Shown here in pieces: positions 1 through 8,893 of a stretch of DNA of 64,000 nucleotides; position 1 is the stretch's first letter, and every line of letters begins with the position of its first letter. The position numbers and the translations under genes are program-made. Below the pieces are notes generated by a model that saw only the letters and a list, made by a program, of their open reading frames with translations, did no database searches and was not told where the DNA came from. This stretch comes from a bacterium (GTDB taxonomy: Bacteria > Cyanobacteriota > Vampirovibrionia > Gastranaerophilales > Gastranaerophilaceae), in contig JAFXHF010000023.1 in NCBI GenBank assembly GCA_017536545.1, forward strand, positions 44,934 to 108,933, read 5' to 3'.

Positions 1-2
1 TT

Positions 3-473
3 GTTGCTTTAGCAATCGGAGCAAGAGCTGGTACTGCAATTTCAGCTGAAATTGCCAATATGCAAGTAACATCTCAAGTTGATGCTATCAAAACCCTTAA
101 AGTAAATCCTATCGGATATTATTTTGCACCAAGGATTTTAGCATCAGCAATTACTGTTCCAATGGTTGTTTTGATTGCTGAATTTGTTGGGATTCTAAGT
201 GGGATGTTTGTTTCTATGGGAACCATTAACCTACACCCTGCAAGATATATGGCATCAGCTTGGGCCTGGATTGCAACAAAAGATATTTATATTAGTTTAT
301 TAAAAGCTTGTATTTTTGGAGCTTTAATTGCGTTAGTATGTGCGACTAAAGGATACGAGACAAAAGGCGGAGCTAAAGAAGTTGGATATTCTACAACACA
401 AGCCGCTATTCTATCTACAATCTATATGCTTGTAGCAGACTTTTTAATCAACTTGTTATTCTATATTGCATAA
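3..473 (+). CDS. mlaE: MlaE-like ABC transporter permease, 5' partial
   Basis: The reading frame is open from the first full codon, so the gene begins before the window and about 156 C-terminal residues are seen. The stretch GARAGTAISAEIANMQVT followed by QVDAI and NPIGYYFAPRILA is the signature of the MlaE/YrbE permease family. It is followed by three or four hydrophobic segments. Known family members form the membrane part of an ABC transporter that moves phospholipids between inner and outer membrane, so this gene implies an outer membrane. The ATPase and substrate-binding partners are not in the window and would lie downstream of a different promoter or upstream of the window edge. Family assignment is secure; the exact substrate is inferred. 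Confidence 0.85.
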   Translation, partial: VALAIGARAGTAISAEIANMQVTSQVDAIKTLKVNPIGYYFAPRILASAITVPMVVLIAEFVGILSGMFVSMGTINLHPARYMASAWAWIATKDIYISLLKACIFGALIALVCATKGYETKGGAKEVGYSTTQAAILSTIYMLVADFLINLLFYIA

Positions 474-495
474 TTTTACAAAAAAACTCAAAACT

Positions 496-524
496 CTAAC
501 AGGATTGACTTTTTGTTATATAAT
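496..524 (+). promoter_or_regulatory. Likely sigma70-type promoter of trpS
   Basis: A TATAAT box at 519-524 is preceded, after a 17-bp spacer, by CTAACA at 496-501 (four of six matches to TTGACA). Transcription would start near 531, about 20 bases before the trpS start codon. This fits the choice of the downstream ATG at 552. Confidence 0.45.
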
Positions 525-551
525 TACAACAGGACAAGAAAGGACTGTTTT

Positions 552-1550
552 ATGAAAGAAATTATTGTCTCAGGGATGAGATCTACAGGGAAATTACACT
601 TAGGCCACTATCTTGGGGTTATCCAAAATTGGGTTCAATTACAAGACAAATATGATTGTTATTTCTTTGTAGCTGACTGGCATGCCTTGACTACAAAATA
701 CGATAAAACAGATGAATTAAGACAACACATTTTAGAAGTTGTAATGGATTGGCTAGCTTGTGGTATCGACCCAGAAAAATCAACCATTTACGTTCAATCT
801 TTAGTTCCTGAAATAGCAGAATTAAATATCTATTTAGGTATGATTACTCCTCAAAACTGGGTAGAACGTGATCCAACCTTGAAAGATATGGCTAAAATTT
901 TAAAGACAAAAGAAGGTCAAAACTCACAAATAAACTACGGTTTAATGGGTTATCCTGTTTTAATGAGTTCTGATATTATGATGTTCAATGCTCATTGTGT
1001 ACCTGTTGGTATCGACCAAGTTGCACACATTGAAATCACTAGAGATATAGCAAGAAGATTTAATAATCTATACGGCGAATACTTCAATGAAGCAAAACCT
1101 ATCTTAAATCACTGTTCATTGATTTGCGGTTTAGATGGAAACAAAATGGGTAAATCATTTAATAATGATATTAAAATCTCAGACACAGCAGAAGAAACAT
1201 CTAAAAAAGTTATGAGTGCAATTACTGACCGCTCAAGACTAAGAAAAGATGATCCAGGACATCCAGATGAATGCGAAGTTGCTTTCAAATATTGGACAAT
1301 TTTCGGTTCAGAAGATGAAATTGAAACAGTAAAATGCGAATGTGAAAAAGGACTAAGAGGTTGTGCTCAATGTAAACGTCAGTTGGGTGACAAAATTAAC
1401 TCTACAATGGCAGAGTTCAGACAACGCCGTAAATATTATGAAGAACACCCAGAAGAAGTTGAACGCATCATTGAAGAGGGTTCAGCAAAAGCAAGAGCTC
1501 GTGCTCAAGAAGTGCTAAAAGAAGTTCGCAAATTAATAAAAATGTATTAA
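552..1550 (+). CDS. trpS: Tryptophanyl-tRNA synthetase with predicted [4Fe-4S] site
   Basis: This class I synthetase charges tRNA-Trp with tryptophan in the cytoplasm. Its 332 residues match the family. The HIGH motif is HLGH at residues 16-19 and the KMSKS motif is KMGKS at 198-202. Starting from the ATG at 552 gives the usual short N terminus just before the nucleotide-binding motif, with an AAAGGA-type ribosome site upstream; an in-frame ATG at 513 lies before the putative -10 box. Cysteines 241, 264, 271 and 274 have the spacing C-x22-C-x6-C-x2-C. I recall this from Thermotoga maritima TrpRS, where it holds a [4Fe-4S] cluster next to the anticodon-binding region. An extra cysteine at 262 is present. 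Cluster binding here is inferred. Confidence 0.95.
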   Translation: MKEIIVSGMRSTGKLHLGHYLGVIQNWVQLQDKYDCYFFVADWHALTTKYDKTDELRQHILEVVMDWLACGIDPEKSTIYVQSLVPEIAELNIYLGMITPQNWVERDPTLKDMAKILKTKEGQNSQINYGLMGYPVLMSSDIMMFNAHCVPVGIDQVAHIEITRDIARRFNNLYGEYFNEAKPILNHCSLICGLDGNKMGKSFNNDIKISDTAEETSKKVMSAITDRSRLRKDDPGHPDECEVAFKYWTIFGSEDEIETVKCECEKGLRGCAQCKRQLGDKINSTMAEFRQRRKYYEEHPEEVERIIEEGSAKARARAQEVLKEVRKLIKMY

Positions 1551-1604
1551 TTTGACGTAAAAAATAAGTTTTGTAATAATGTTGGAAATCGAAAAGAGGT
1601 ATTT

Positions 1605-1949
1605 ATGAATACAGTTACAGTAGTAGGTAGAGTAGGCAGAGATGCGTCAGAAGGCTTCAAAGCTTTTGACTCAGGTAAAATGAAAGCTAATTTCTCTGTT
1701 GCAGTAAACAGATGGGACACAAAAACTAAATCAGAAGTTACTGATTGGTTTAACGTTGAAATCTGGGATAAGCAAGCTGAATTTGCTGCTGAATACGTAA
1801 AAAAAGGTAGATTAGTAGCTGTTGACGGTGCTATTGCTAACAATCGTTGGACAGATAAAACAACTAACTCTGAAAAAGAATCTTTCTTTATTAGAGCAAA
1901 CACTATCAGATTATTAGGTTCTAAGAAAGACGCTGAAGAAGTATTATAA
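1605..1949 (+). CDS. ssb: Single-stranded DNA-binding protein
   Basis: The 114 residues form one OB fold. It opens with MNTVTVVGRVGRD and carries the typical NFSVAVNRW and DWFNVEIWDKQAE segments. SSB coats single-stranded DNA in replication and repair. The protein stops right after the fold (ends SKKDAEEVL). It therefore lacks the long flexible tail and the acidic DDIPF-like tip that recruits partner proteins in most bacteria. A strong ribosome site (AAAGAGGT) precedes the ATG. It lies in a same-strand run between trpS and the kinase gene. It could be a second, accessory SSB if another copy exists elsewhere. Confidence 0.9.
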   Translation: MNTVTVVGRVGRDASEGFKAFDSGKMKANFSVAVNRWDTKTKSEVTDWFNVEIWDKQAEFAAEYVKKGRLVAVDGAIANNRWTDKTTNSEKESFFIRANTIRLLGSKKDAEEVL

Positions 1950-1960
1950 GAAGTAAAATT

Positions 1961-3280
1961 ATGATTATTAGTTCCAGTACAGTAGGTATTATTGCAGATG
2001 ATTTAACTGGTGCAAACGATACCGCATTACAATTCAAACTAAATGGTGCAGATACAAATATCTTGCTTCACACAGATATTGAACCAACTTCAGCTGATTG
2101 CCAGCAAGCTTGGGCGATTGCAACAGAATCAAGAAACATCTCACCACAAGAAGCCTTTGATAAAGTTAAAGTTGCAACGCAATTGTTTGTTGACAAAATT
2201 AACCCTGACTTTTTCTACAAAAAAATAGATTCTACAGTTAGGGGCAACATTGCAGTTGAAGTATTATCAATGCTTGAAGTTTTGGAATGGGACGCAGCAA
2301 TTATCATGCCAGCATTTCCGCAAGAAGGAAGAATTACTGTTGGCGGATATCATCTTTTAAAAGGTGTTCCTATCGAAAGAACTGAAATGGCTCGTGATCC
2401 ACATTCTCCAATTTCAGAATCGCACCTTCCAACATTATTAAAACAACAACTTGGTGAAAACCTTGAAGATTTGGTGGATTCTTTAAAATTAAAAACCATT
2501 ATGGATGGTGCTGGCCCAATTTTGAAAAAAATCAACAAACTTATCGAAAAAGGGGCAAAAATTATCGTTGCTGATGCAGTTTCAACAACTGATTTAGAAC
2601 AAATTGTCCTAGCTATGGGAAAATCTAACTACAAAATTTTACCAGTAGGAACAGCTGCAGCCGCAAAGGTTTTAAGTAACGAATGGTTCCAAAAACCAGA
2701 AGAAGGCGAAGTCCTTGGAGTTAAATTACCTCAACTTCCAAAATTTATTGTATCAGGTAGTGCAACCCAAATTACAGCAACTCAGATTGACAAATTCGAA
2801 CAAAGTGCAGAGTTTGAAGAAAATAGTTTAATTATTGAACTTGATATGAATACTGTATTAGGTGAAGTGTCTGAAGAATTAGTTGAAAGAATTTGCTCTC
2901 GCCTTGTAAACAACAATATAGTTATGGTTCATACTTCTAAATTATTGAAAAACTTTGACGGATTCTCAGAAGACACAATCAAAGCTGACCTAACAAAATC
3001 AGGCTTAGCAAATGTTATTACTGACTTTTTGGCAACATTAACAAAACGAGTATTAGGAAGAAAAAGGGCAGTACTTATCACTTTAGGTGGAGAAACTTCT
3101 TACAAATGCTGTAACGCAATTGATGCCAATCAATTACAACTAATTGATGAAGTTTTACCTGCTATCGCATTAAGCAAAAACGCAAATTCTGACCAATGGA
3201 TAGTTACTAAATCTGGTAACCTTGGTGGAGTAAGTACACTACTAGAAATCCTAAACTACTTTACTAAACACGAAGAATAA
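1961..3280 (+). CDS. Four-carbon acid sugar kinase family protein (DUF1537)
   Basis: The N-terminal half begins with VGIIADDLTGANDTA, the hallmark of the DUF1537 (OtnK/DtnK/DenK) kinases, and has the KKIDSTVRGN segment near residue 90. The C-terminal nucleotide-binding half has LITLGGETSY and WIVTKSGNLGG. Length (439) is normal. Characterised members phosphorylate D-threonate, D-erythronate or 3-oxo-tetronates at O4. The start codon lies 11 bases after the ssb stop and the stop lies 3 bases before pdxA, so kinase and pdxA are co-transcribed. This pairing is known from D-threonate catabolism (DtnK with PdxA2). The substrate cannot be read from the sequence. Confidence 0.85.
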   Translation: MIISSSTVGIIADDLTGANDTALQFKLNGADTNILLHTDIEPTSADCQQAWAIATESRNISPQEAFDKVKVATQLFVDKINPDFFYKKIDSTVRGNIAVEVLSMLEVLEWDAAIIMPAFPQEGRITVGGYHLLKGVPIERTEMARDPHSPISESHLPTLLKQQLGENLEDLVDSLKLKTIMDGAGPILKKINKLIEKGAKIIVADAVSTTDLEQIVLAMGKSNYKILPVGTAAAAKVLSNEWFQKPEEGEVLGVKLPQLPKFIVSGSATQITATQIDKFEQSAEFEENSLIIELDMNTVLGEVSEELVERICSRLVNNNIVMVHTSKLLKNFDGFSEDTIKADLTKSGLANVITDFLATLTKRVLGRKRAVLITLGGETSYKCCNAIDANQLQLIDEVLPAIALSKNANSDQWIVTKSGNLGGVSTLLEILNYFTKHEE

Positions 3281-3283
3281 GTT

Positions 3284-4198
3284 ATGGATAAAATTGCAAT
3301 TACAACAGGAGATCCAAATGGCATAGGGGCTGAAATCACAATAAAAGCCCTTAATCAGCTTAACTTACCTGAAGATAAAGTTGTAATTGTTTCTAATCGC
3401 AAGATTTTAGATTATTATGGCAAACTTGATAAAGATTATGAGATTATAGAAATCCCATATAATACTGAAATCGAAGCTGGTAAAGTAACAAAAGAAGCTG
3501 GCGAATTTTCGTTTCAATCACTAAAAAAAGTTTGTGAAATTAAACCAAAAGCTATTGTCACTGCACCCGTTGCAAAAAACGCACTTCACCTAGCTGGACA
3601 TATTTATAATGGACAAACTGAGGTTATCGAAAAGCACCTAGCTCACGATAACCAGTTAGCGGAAATGTTATTTGTTGCAAACGGTTTCAGAGTTTTACTT
3701 TTGACTCGTCATTGTGCATTAAAAGGGGTAAATATTACAAAAGAATTACTTATTACAAAAGTAAAAAACTTAGTAAAAACTTTTGAAACTCAATTTAACA
3801 TCACAAATCCAAAATTTGCATTATGCGGATTTAATCCTCACTCTGGAGAGGATGGGATTTTAGGAACCGAAGAAATTGATATTTTAATTCCTGCTATTAA
3901 AGAACTACAAGCTCAAGGGATAAATATAACGCTCCCATTACCTGCTGATACTTTATTTGTAAAAGCTGCTCAACATTATTACAACAACACAAAAGACGAA
4001 TACGACTGCTATTTAGCAAATTACCACGACCAAGGCTTAATCCCAATTAAAACAGTGGCTGGGGATAAAACTGTTAATATGACAATTGGCTTAGACATTG
4101 TAAGAACATCCCCAGGACATGGTACAGCATTTGATATCGCAGGCAAAAACATTGCATCTCCTGACGGTATGATTGCAGCAATCAAAGAAGTGCTATAA
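3284..4198 (+). CDS. pdxA: 4-hydroxythreonine-4-phosphate dehydrogenase family (PdxA/PdxA2)
   Basis: The protein has 304 residues, slightly shorter than E. coli PdxA. It opens with ITTGDPNGIGAE and keeps the three metal-binding histidine contexts: LLTRHCAL, FNPHSGEDG and NYHDQGLIP. The phosphate-site motif usually written GHTE reads GQTE here. PdxA makes the amino-ketone that PdxJ condenses into pyridoxine phosphate, and a pdxJ is present at 33459-34169. The sub-family PdxA2 instead oxidises D-threonate-4-phosphate together with a DUF1537 kinase, which is the upstream neighbour. Both roles remain possible. Translation is probably coupled to the kinase gene. Confidence 0.88.
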   Translation: MDKIAITTGDPNGIGAEITIKALNQLNLPEDKVVIVSNRKILDYYGKLDKDYEIIEIPYNTEIEAGKVTKEAGEFSFQSLKKVCEIKPKAIVTAPVAKNALHLAGHIYNGQTEVIEKHLAHDNQLAEMLFVANGFRVLLLTRHCALKGVNITKELLITKVKNLVKTFETQFNITNPKFALCGFNPHSGEDGILGTEEIDILIPAIKELQAQGINITLPLPADTLFVKAAQHYYNNTKDEYDCYLANYHDQGLIPIKTVAGDKTVNMTIGLDIVRTSPGHGTAFDIAGKNIASPDGMIAAIKEVL

Positions 4199-4224
4199 CC
4201 TCACCTACCATAAGGATTTTTTAT

Positions 4225-4863
4225 TTAACCCTGACAGATTTTATTATATTCACAACGACTGCAAGAATTTGCATTAATTTGATACATTGTATCATTGCTT
4301 ATTTGAGTACAAATATCAATTATTCGTTTTTCATATTCAGATTTTAGTTGAGGAGTAAATTGAATTACGTGATTTTTCTTCTCTTTTAAATTGATATAAA
4401 CAAAAGAAAGTGAACTATATTTACCTTTCAAAAATCTATCTAGAGCAAGTAAATACACCATCGTTTGATAATCATACTCAGGATTTTTCGGAATAGAACC
4501 AGTTTTGTAATCAAGGATAAAATATTCATCCCCTGTTGTTACAACAGCATCAATTCTACCACCAACCCAATATTCACCAATTTTACAAGACAATTGATAT
4601 TCTGATTTAAAATAATCTTTTTGAAAAAATGGATTAGCTAACAGAATTTGCCAAACTTCTCGTTCTTCAGGAGTTAAAGCCGTTTCAATTCTTGAAATAT
4701 TAACCCCTTGCAAGAAATAATTAGCAAGTGCGTGAATTTTCTTACCCTTTTCAAATGGAGTAGCAGACACAGGAACATTTACCCCCTCAATATAACGATA
4801 ATAGAACTTTTTAGGACAAGTTTGATACGTTTTTAGCATATTTGGAGAATAGTTATTTAGCAC
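4225..4863 (-). CDS. Fe-S PD-(D/E)XK nuclease, RecB/AddB-type
   Basis: The 212 residues are a stand-alone RecB-family nuclease domain. The expected residues are visible: H44 (KKIHALA), D105 (GGRIDAVV), D118 and K120 (LDYKTG) and Q133 (YDYQTMVYLLAL). Cysteine 16 (TYQTCPKKFYYRY) and cysteines 201, 204 and 210 (C-x2-C-x5-C) match the four-cysteine [4Fe-4S] staple of AddB and Cas4-like nucleases. Its start codon overlaps the end of the upstream helicase gene by 11 bp, so the two are translationally coupled. Inference: it is the nuclease of a helicase-nuclease that resects DNA ends. No cas genes are nearby, so a Cas4 role is unlikely. Confidence 0.87.
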   Translation of the reverse strand: MLNNYSPNMLKTYQTCPKKFYYRYIEGVNVPVSATPFEKGKKIHALANYFLQGVNISRIETALTPEEREVWQILLANPFFQKDYFKSEYQLSCKIGEYWVGGRIDAVVTTGDEYFILDYKTGSIPKNPEYDYQTMVYLLALDRFLKGKYSSLSFVYINLKEKKNHVIQFTPQLKSEYEKRIIDICTQISNDTMYQINANSCSRCEYNKICQG

Positions 4864-7800
4864 TTTGCACCTCCATTCCTAAAAGTTCACTAAAAATCAC
4901 ACTTATTTCCTGGTTTTGCATTTTTCCAAAGCGAGTCTTTGATTTATTCGCAACCGTTAAATACAATTTATTTTTCGCCCTTGTAATTGCAACATACAAA
5001 AGCCTCAAAGTTTCTGATAGAATTTCTTGTTTCAATTCATACTCAGATTTAACTTTGTAATCAGGATTCAATTTTCTAACTGATTCAATAAAATCAGATG
5101 ATCTTAAACTGATAGATTTTAACGCTAGTGGTAAATTCTTTTCAGTTAATTCTGGAATAAATACCAAATTAAACTCATCACCCTTTGACTTGTGCATAGT
5201 CATAATTTGTACTTTACCAGCCAAGAATTTTTTATCATCCTCATCTTCTTCAGAGAAGAACTTAAACCCGCTCAAGTTAGGTTTTTTAGATAATTCATCC
5301 AATCGAAATATTGCATACTCTAGCGAATTATTTTTAATACAAATTCGCTTAATTAAAGTTGAAATCAAATAAATATTAGATTTTTCAATCTCGCTTTTAA
5401 AAAATTGCATACCAATTTTTATTGCAAGCTCGTTAGGGGTCAAATAACAAAGTGAAATCCAATAATTCAAATCCCAATAAAATTGTTCTAAAACAATATT
5501 ACCTAAATTATCAGAATTTAGTTGAACAAAAGGATTTTCGTATCGTCTAATTTCTTCTGACAATCCACGCTTATAAAAACCTAACTCAGTTAAAACATTA
5601 TACCCATCAGCAATCACATCATTATCAAAAGGTTTTAAAACCATTTTCATAACGGCAAAAATCACTTTAAAAATAGCTTTTTGTTCTAAACACTGATTCC
5701 TTGTAATAACTTTTAAGCCACTATTTTCAATCAAATTCTGCCAAGCCGCAACTTGATAATTATTTCGCACAAGTATTCCGACAGTATAATCTGGATGCTT
5801 CATCAAAGTTTCTTTTATTACTCGAAGAACATAATTTTTTTCATCAACACCACTTTCGAAAATCTCACCAACAACTGCTGGACCAACTCCACTTGGCTCT
5901 GGATTTTTACCCTCAACTGGGTGCATAAACATTTTAAAAAATGAGTTTTTACTTTCTTCTTTTTCACAAGAAACTTCAACCAACTTATTTGCAAGTTCCC
6001 AAACATCTTTTGTACAACGCTGAGAACAATCCATAGATACATTATAATTTTCTGTGATAAATTTCCTAAACCCTTCAACATCAGCATTTGAAAATGTTGC
6101 AGTTATTGATTGATTGACATCACCACAACGGATAACATTTTTGTGCTTTCCTGATAAAAGAGTTATTAATTCTTGCTGAACACCTGAAGAGTCTTGAGCT
6201 TCGTCTTCTATAACATACTCACAAATTTCCTGATAATGAGCAAGTACATCTGGATTTTCTTTTAAAATTCGAACTGATCCAACCAACATATCATCATAAT
6301 CAATTAGATTAGACTCTTTTAAGTTTTGCTCATAAGCATTATAGAATAACAAAAACTTTTTCAATTTTGCATCTGAAACCGCATCAATATATTTATCCCT
6401 ACCCCCGCCTGACATTTTGTGAACAGAAACAGCCCTGTCAAATTCTTCTGCTAATTTTTGCTCAATTTTTAACTTTGAAGCAATTTCTCTTAAAATTCTA
6501 CCACGTTGAGAATCATCACAAATTTCAAAATCAGCGGACAAACCTAATTTTTCATAGTTTCCATTTTCTTTTAAAATTCTTAATGCAAGACCGTGAATTG
6601 TACTTATGTTTGGAAGTTTAGACGAATTTTTGCGAACATTTTTAATACGTTCCCTAAAATTTCGAGCAGCAGAATCCATATAAGTAAGAACAAAAATATT
6701 TTCTGGATTTATACCTTTTTCTAGAAGTTTAATAATTAGAGCTAAAAGAATTGTAGTTTTTCCAGCTCCAGGAACTGCAGAAATTCCCATAAAACCTTTT
6801 TCATAATCCAAAACAGGCTTTTGATCATCTCTTGGAATAATTGTGAAAACAGGAGTATCATCACAAACTTCCGCAATATCATCGACAATTATCCAAGGTT
6901 CGATTGCTCCATAGTTTTCAACCCCATTTGAGTCAAATAAACTTGAATAACAATAAACCTTTTCACTAGCACAAAGTGCCAATTTTCTAAGTACACGTGC
7001 ATTTTTATCTTTAGATAACTGTACATTATCTTCAATTGTATATTCTTTTTTATCCCAATCTTTCTGGAAAACCCAAGCATTATAAAGAGGTCCAGTATCG
7101 GATTTTACCCACTCAGAATTTGATATATCAAGCCAAATTTGATACTTAGTTTTTACATGATTGTCAATAATTTTTTGCGGTGTTGCAATCACTAAATCGT
7201 TTTTCTTAATCTCTAATATCGAGTAAGGATTTTCAGCAATAATAGAGTTTTCAACCTGCAAGATAATTTCCAACTTACGGCTATTAAAATTGGCACCAAA
7301 AATATTTTCAAAATCTGTAATCTGTTTTAAAAAGAAATTGAATTTATTAATTTCTTCAAACTGTAACGGAGCTTTCGTAAATAACTCATTATAAACTTCG
7401 ACAATTTGTTCAGAAATTTTATCCTCAGATACCGATAATCGCTCAACCAAAGCTCTAAAATTATTATATTTTTCAGTATAATCAACATCCGCAAAATTAT
7501 ATTCAATTAAAGTTTTATCCTTTTGAAAACTTTCTAAAATATTTTCACAATATTTTAACGGAATTTGCAAAAACTCAGATAAAATCACCCTCAAATCAAA
7601 TTCTTCTAGAGAATATCTTAATTCAGTGTTCATCTTTAGAATTAAAATTGCCGCACGTACAAGACGATTTTGAATAAGTTTTTCACTACCAGAAAGATAA
7701 AGCAAATTTGAACCACTCTTAATATTCTCTTTTAACCCAAATTTCAACATTTCATCAATCACAGGTGAAATAATTGATATTTCGCATGGCAGAACTTTTT

Positions 7801-8752
7801 GTTCTAAAAGATAATTCACTTTTTTTATTGCATCTTCAATCATGCTTGAACGCTTTGAAAAAGAATCATGAGAAAAGCATGCTAATTTATTCGATTTATC
7901 ATTCAAAACGTTATCGTATAACAAATTGCAAGATAAAAGCATGGTAGAATTTTCATCCAACTGAAATTCTTCTGGATTTTTAAAAATATATTTTAATTTT
8001 TCATAGTTGTTTTTATCTGCACTCAAATACCCACAACGACTTGACCCCATTTTATCTATTGAAATAAAAAATCCAACAAGTTGCTTTGACAAATATTCCA
8101 CAAAATCCAGACAAATTGGAGTACATTCATCAGCATCATCAATGATTAAATATTTAATATCCTTGAAATAATCTGTATTTTTGTAGATAAAATTAAACAT
8201 CAAACTTTGACGCAAGTAATCAAAATCTCGAAGTTCTAAGGTCTTTCGCATGAATTTTTTAATCACTAATGCTGCATCATCAGAGAAACCCTCTTTTAAA
8301 ATTGCAGCACGCTCATCAACTTCCTGTTGAGATAAATTATTTTGCACAATCAAAGAATATCTTCTAAAAATCTGGTGCAATAAAGATTGGCGGGAATTAT
8401 AACCACGAAATTTCACTTCGTTTAGAATATCTTTTAAAATAAATTGAGAAACTTCTAACCCTGCCAAATTAGGTAAAATCACTGGATTATCAAAAATATT
8501 TCTATCTTCCAAAAATGCCCAATTATCTGAAACAGTATTATAAACAAGTGAAAAAAACGAGTGAACATTCAATCGCTCTAGACTGTCAACTTCTAATTTT
8601 TCAAGAGTTTTTTCAATGAAAGAATTTTTGAGAGTAGAATTTTGTACAAGCACCAAAATTTCTGAGGACTTAATGCCATGGTTTATCAATTCAGCATACT
8701 TTTCAATCAACACATCTGTCTTATTTGACGCTATACTACCCTCGAATAACAA
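4853..8752 (-). CDS. Double-module SF1 (UvrD/AddA-AddB-like) helicase, 1299 aa
   Basis: The C-terminal half (about 640-1299) is a complete UvrD-family helicase. It has Walker A AVPGAGKTT (659-667), Walker B IEDEAQD (848-854), GDVNQS (877-882), motif V MTMHKSKGDEF and motif VI LLYVAITRAKNK (from 1251). The N-terminal half (1-630) looks like a second, worn SF1 module: a degenerate P-loop GSIASNKT at 5-12 with Asn in place of Gly, a DEAD-like LIIDDADE at 202-209, and a helicase-like tail near 520-620. That pattern resembles AddB fused to AddA. The start is a TTG at 8752 with AAGGAG seven bases upstream. The nuclease gene follows with an 11-bp overlap. Role in double-strand break repair is inferred. 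Confidence 0.85.
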   Translation of the reverse strand: MLFEGSIASNKTDVLIEKYAELINHGIKSSEILVLVQNSTLKNSFIEKTLEKLEVDSLERLNVHSFFSLVYNTVSDNWAFLEDRNIFDNPVILPNLAGLEVSQFILKDILNEVKFRGYNSRQSLLHQIFRRYSLIVQNNLSQQEVDERAAILKEGFSDDAALVIKKFMRKTLELRDFDYLRQSLMFNFIYKNTDYFKDIKYLIIDDADECTPICLDFVEYLSKQLVGFFISIDKMGSSRCGYLSADKNNYEKLKYIFKNPEEFQLDENSTMLLSCNLLYDNVLNDKSNKLACFSHDSFSKRSSMIEDAIKKVNYLLEQKVLPCEISIISPVIDEMLKFGLKENIKSGSNLLYLSGSEKLIQNRLVRAAILILKMNTELRYSLEEFDLRVILSEFLQIPLKYCENILESFQKDKTLIEYNFADVDYTEKYNNFRALVERLSVSEDKISEQIVEVYNELFTKAPLQFEEINKFNFFLKQITDFENIFGANFNSRKLEIILQVENSIIAENPYSILEIKKNDLVIATPQKIIDNHVKTKYQIWLDISNSEWVKSDTGPLYNAWVFQKDWDKKEYTIEDNVQLSKDKNARVLRKLALCASEKVYCYSSLFDSNGVENYGAIEPWIIVDDIAEVCDDTPVFTIIPRDDQKPVLDYEKGFMGISAVPGAGKTTILLALIIKLLEKGINPENIFVLTYMDSAARNFRERIKNVRKNSSKLPNISTIHGLALRILKENGNYEKLGLSADFEICDDSQRGRILREIASKLKIEQKLAEEFDRAVSVHKMSGGGRDKYIDAVSDAKLKKFLLFYNAYEQNLKESNLIDYDDMLVGSVRILKENPDVLAHYQEICEYVIEDEAQDSSGVQQELITLLSGKHKNVIRCGDVNQSITATFSNADVEGFRKFITENYNVSMDCSQRCTKDVWELANKLVEVSCEKEESKNSFFKMFMHPVEGKNPEPSGVGPAVVGEIFESGVDEKNYVLRVIKETLMKHPDYTVGILVRNNYQVAAWQNLIENSGLKVITRNQCLEQKAIFKVIFAVMKMVLKPFDNDVIADGYNVLTELGFYKRGLSEEIRRYENPFVQLNSDNLGNIVLEQFYWDLNYWISLCYLTPNELAIKIGMQFFKSEIEKSNIYLISTLIKRICIKNNSLEYAIFRLDELSKKPNLSGFKFFSEEDEDDKKFLAGKVQIMTMHKSKGDEFNLVFIPELTEKNLPLALKSISLRSSDFIESVRKLNPDYKVKSEYELKQEILSETLRLLYVAITRAKNKLYLTVANKSKTRFGKMQNQEISVIFSELLGMEVQSAK

Positions 8753-8893
8753 ATCAATACTCCTTACAGAGTATATTCTAGCATAAATTCATCAAAAAAC
8801 TACATCTGCAAAATGATTTAAAAATGTATAAAATACACTAATATAAAAACATCGAAAGAGTGCTATAGACAGTAATTTAATGGAGGAAAAATC

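Noticed and set aside
505..524. TTGACT at 505-510 as the -35 box of trpS
   Set aside because: It is only 8 bp from the TATAAT. The CTAACA 17 bp away is better placed.
1547..1903. A 118-codon open frame on the minus strand over ssb
   Set aside because: It is a shadow of ssb, which has family motifs and a ribosome site. The minus-strand product has no recognisable domain.
4225..4863. A Cas4 nuclease belonging to a CRISPR system
   Set aside because: The fold and cysteines would allow it, but there is no cas gene or repeat array in the window and the gene overlaps a helicase gene.
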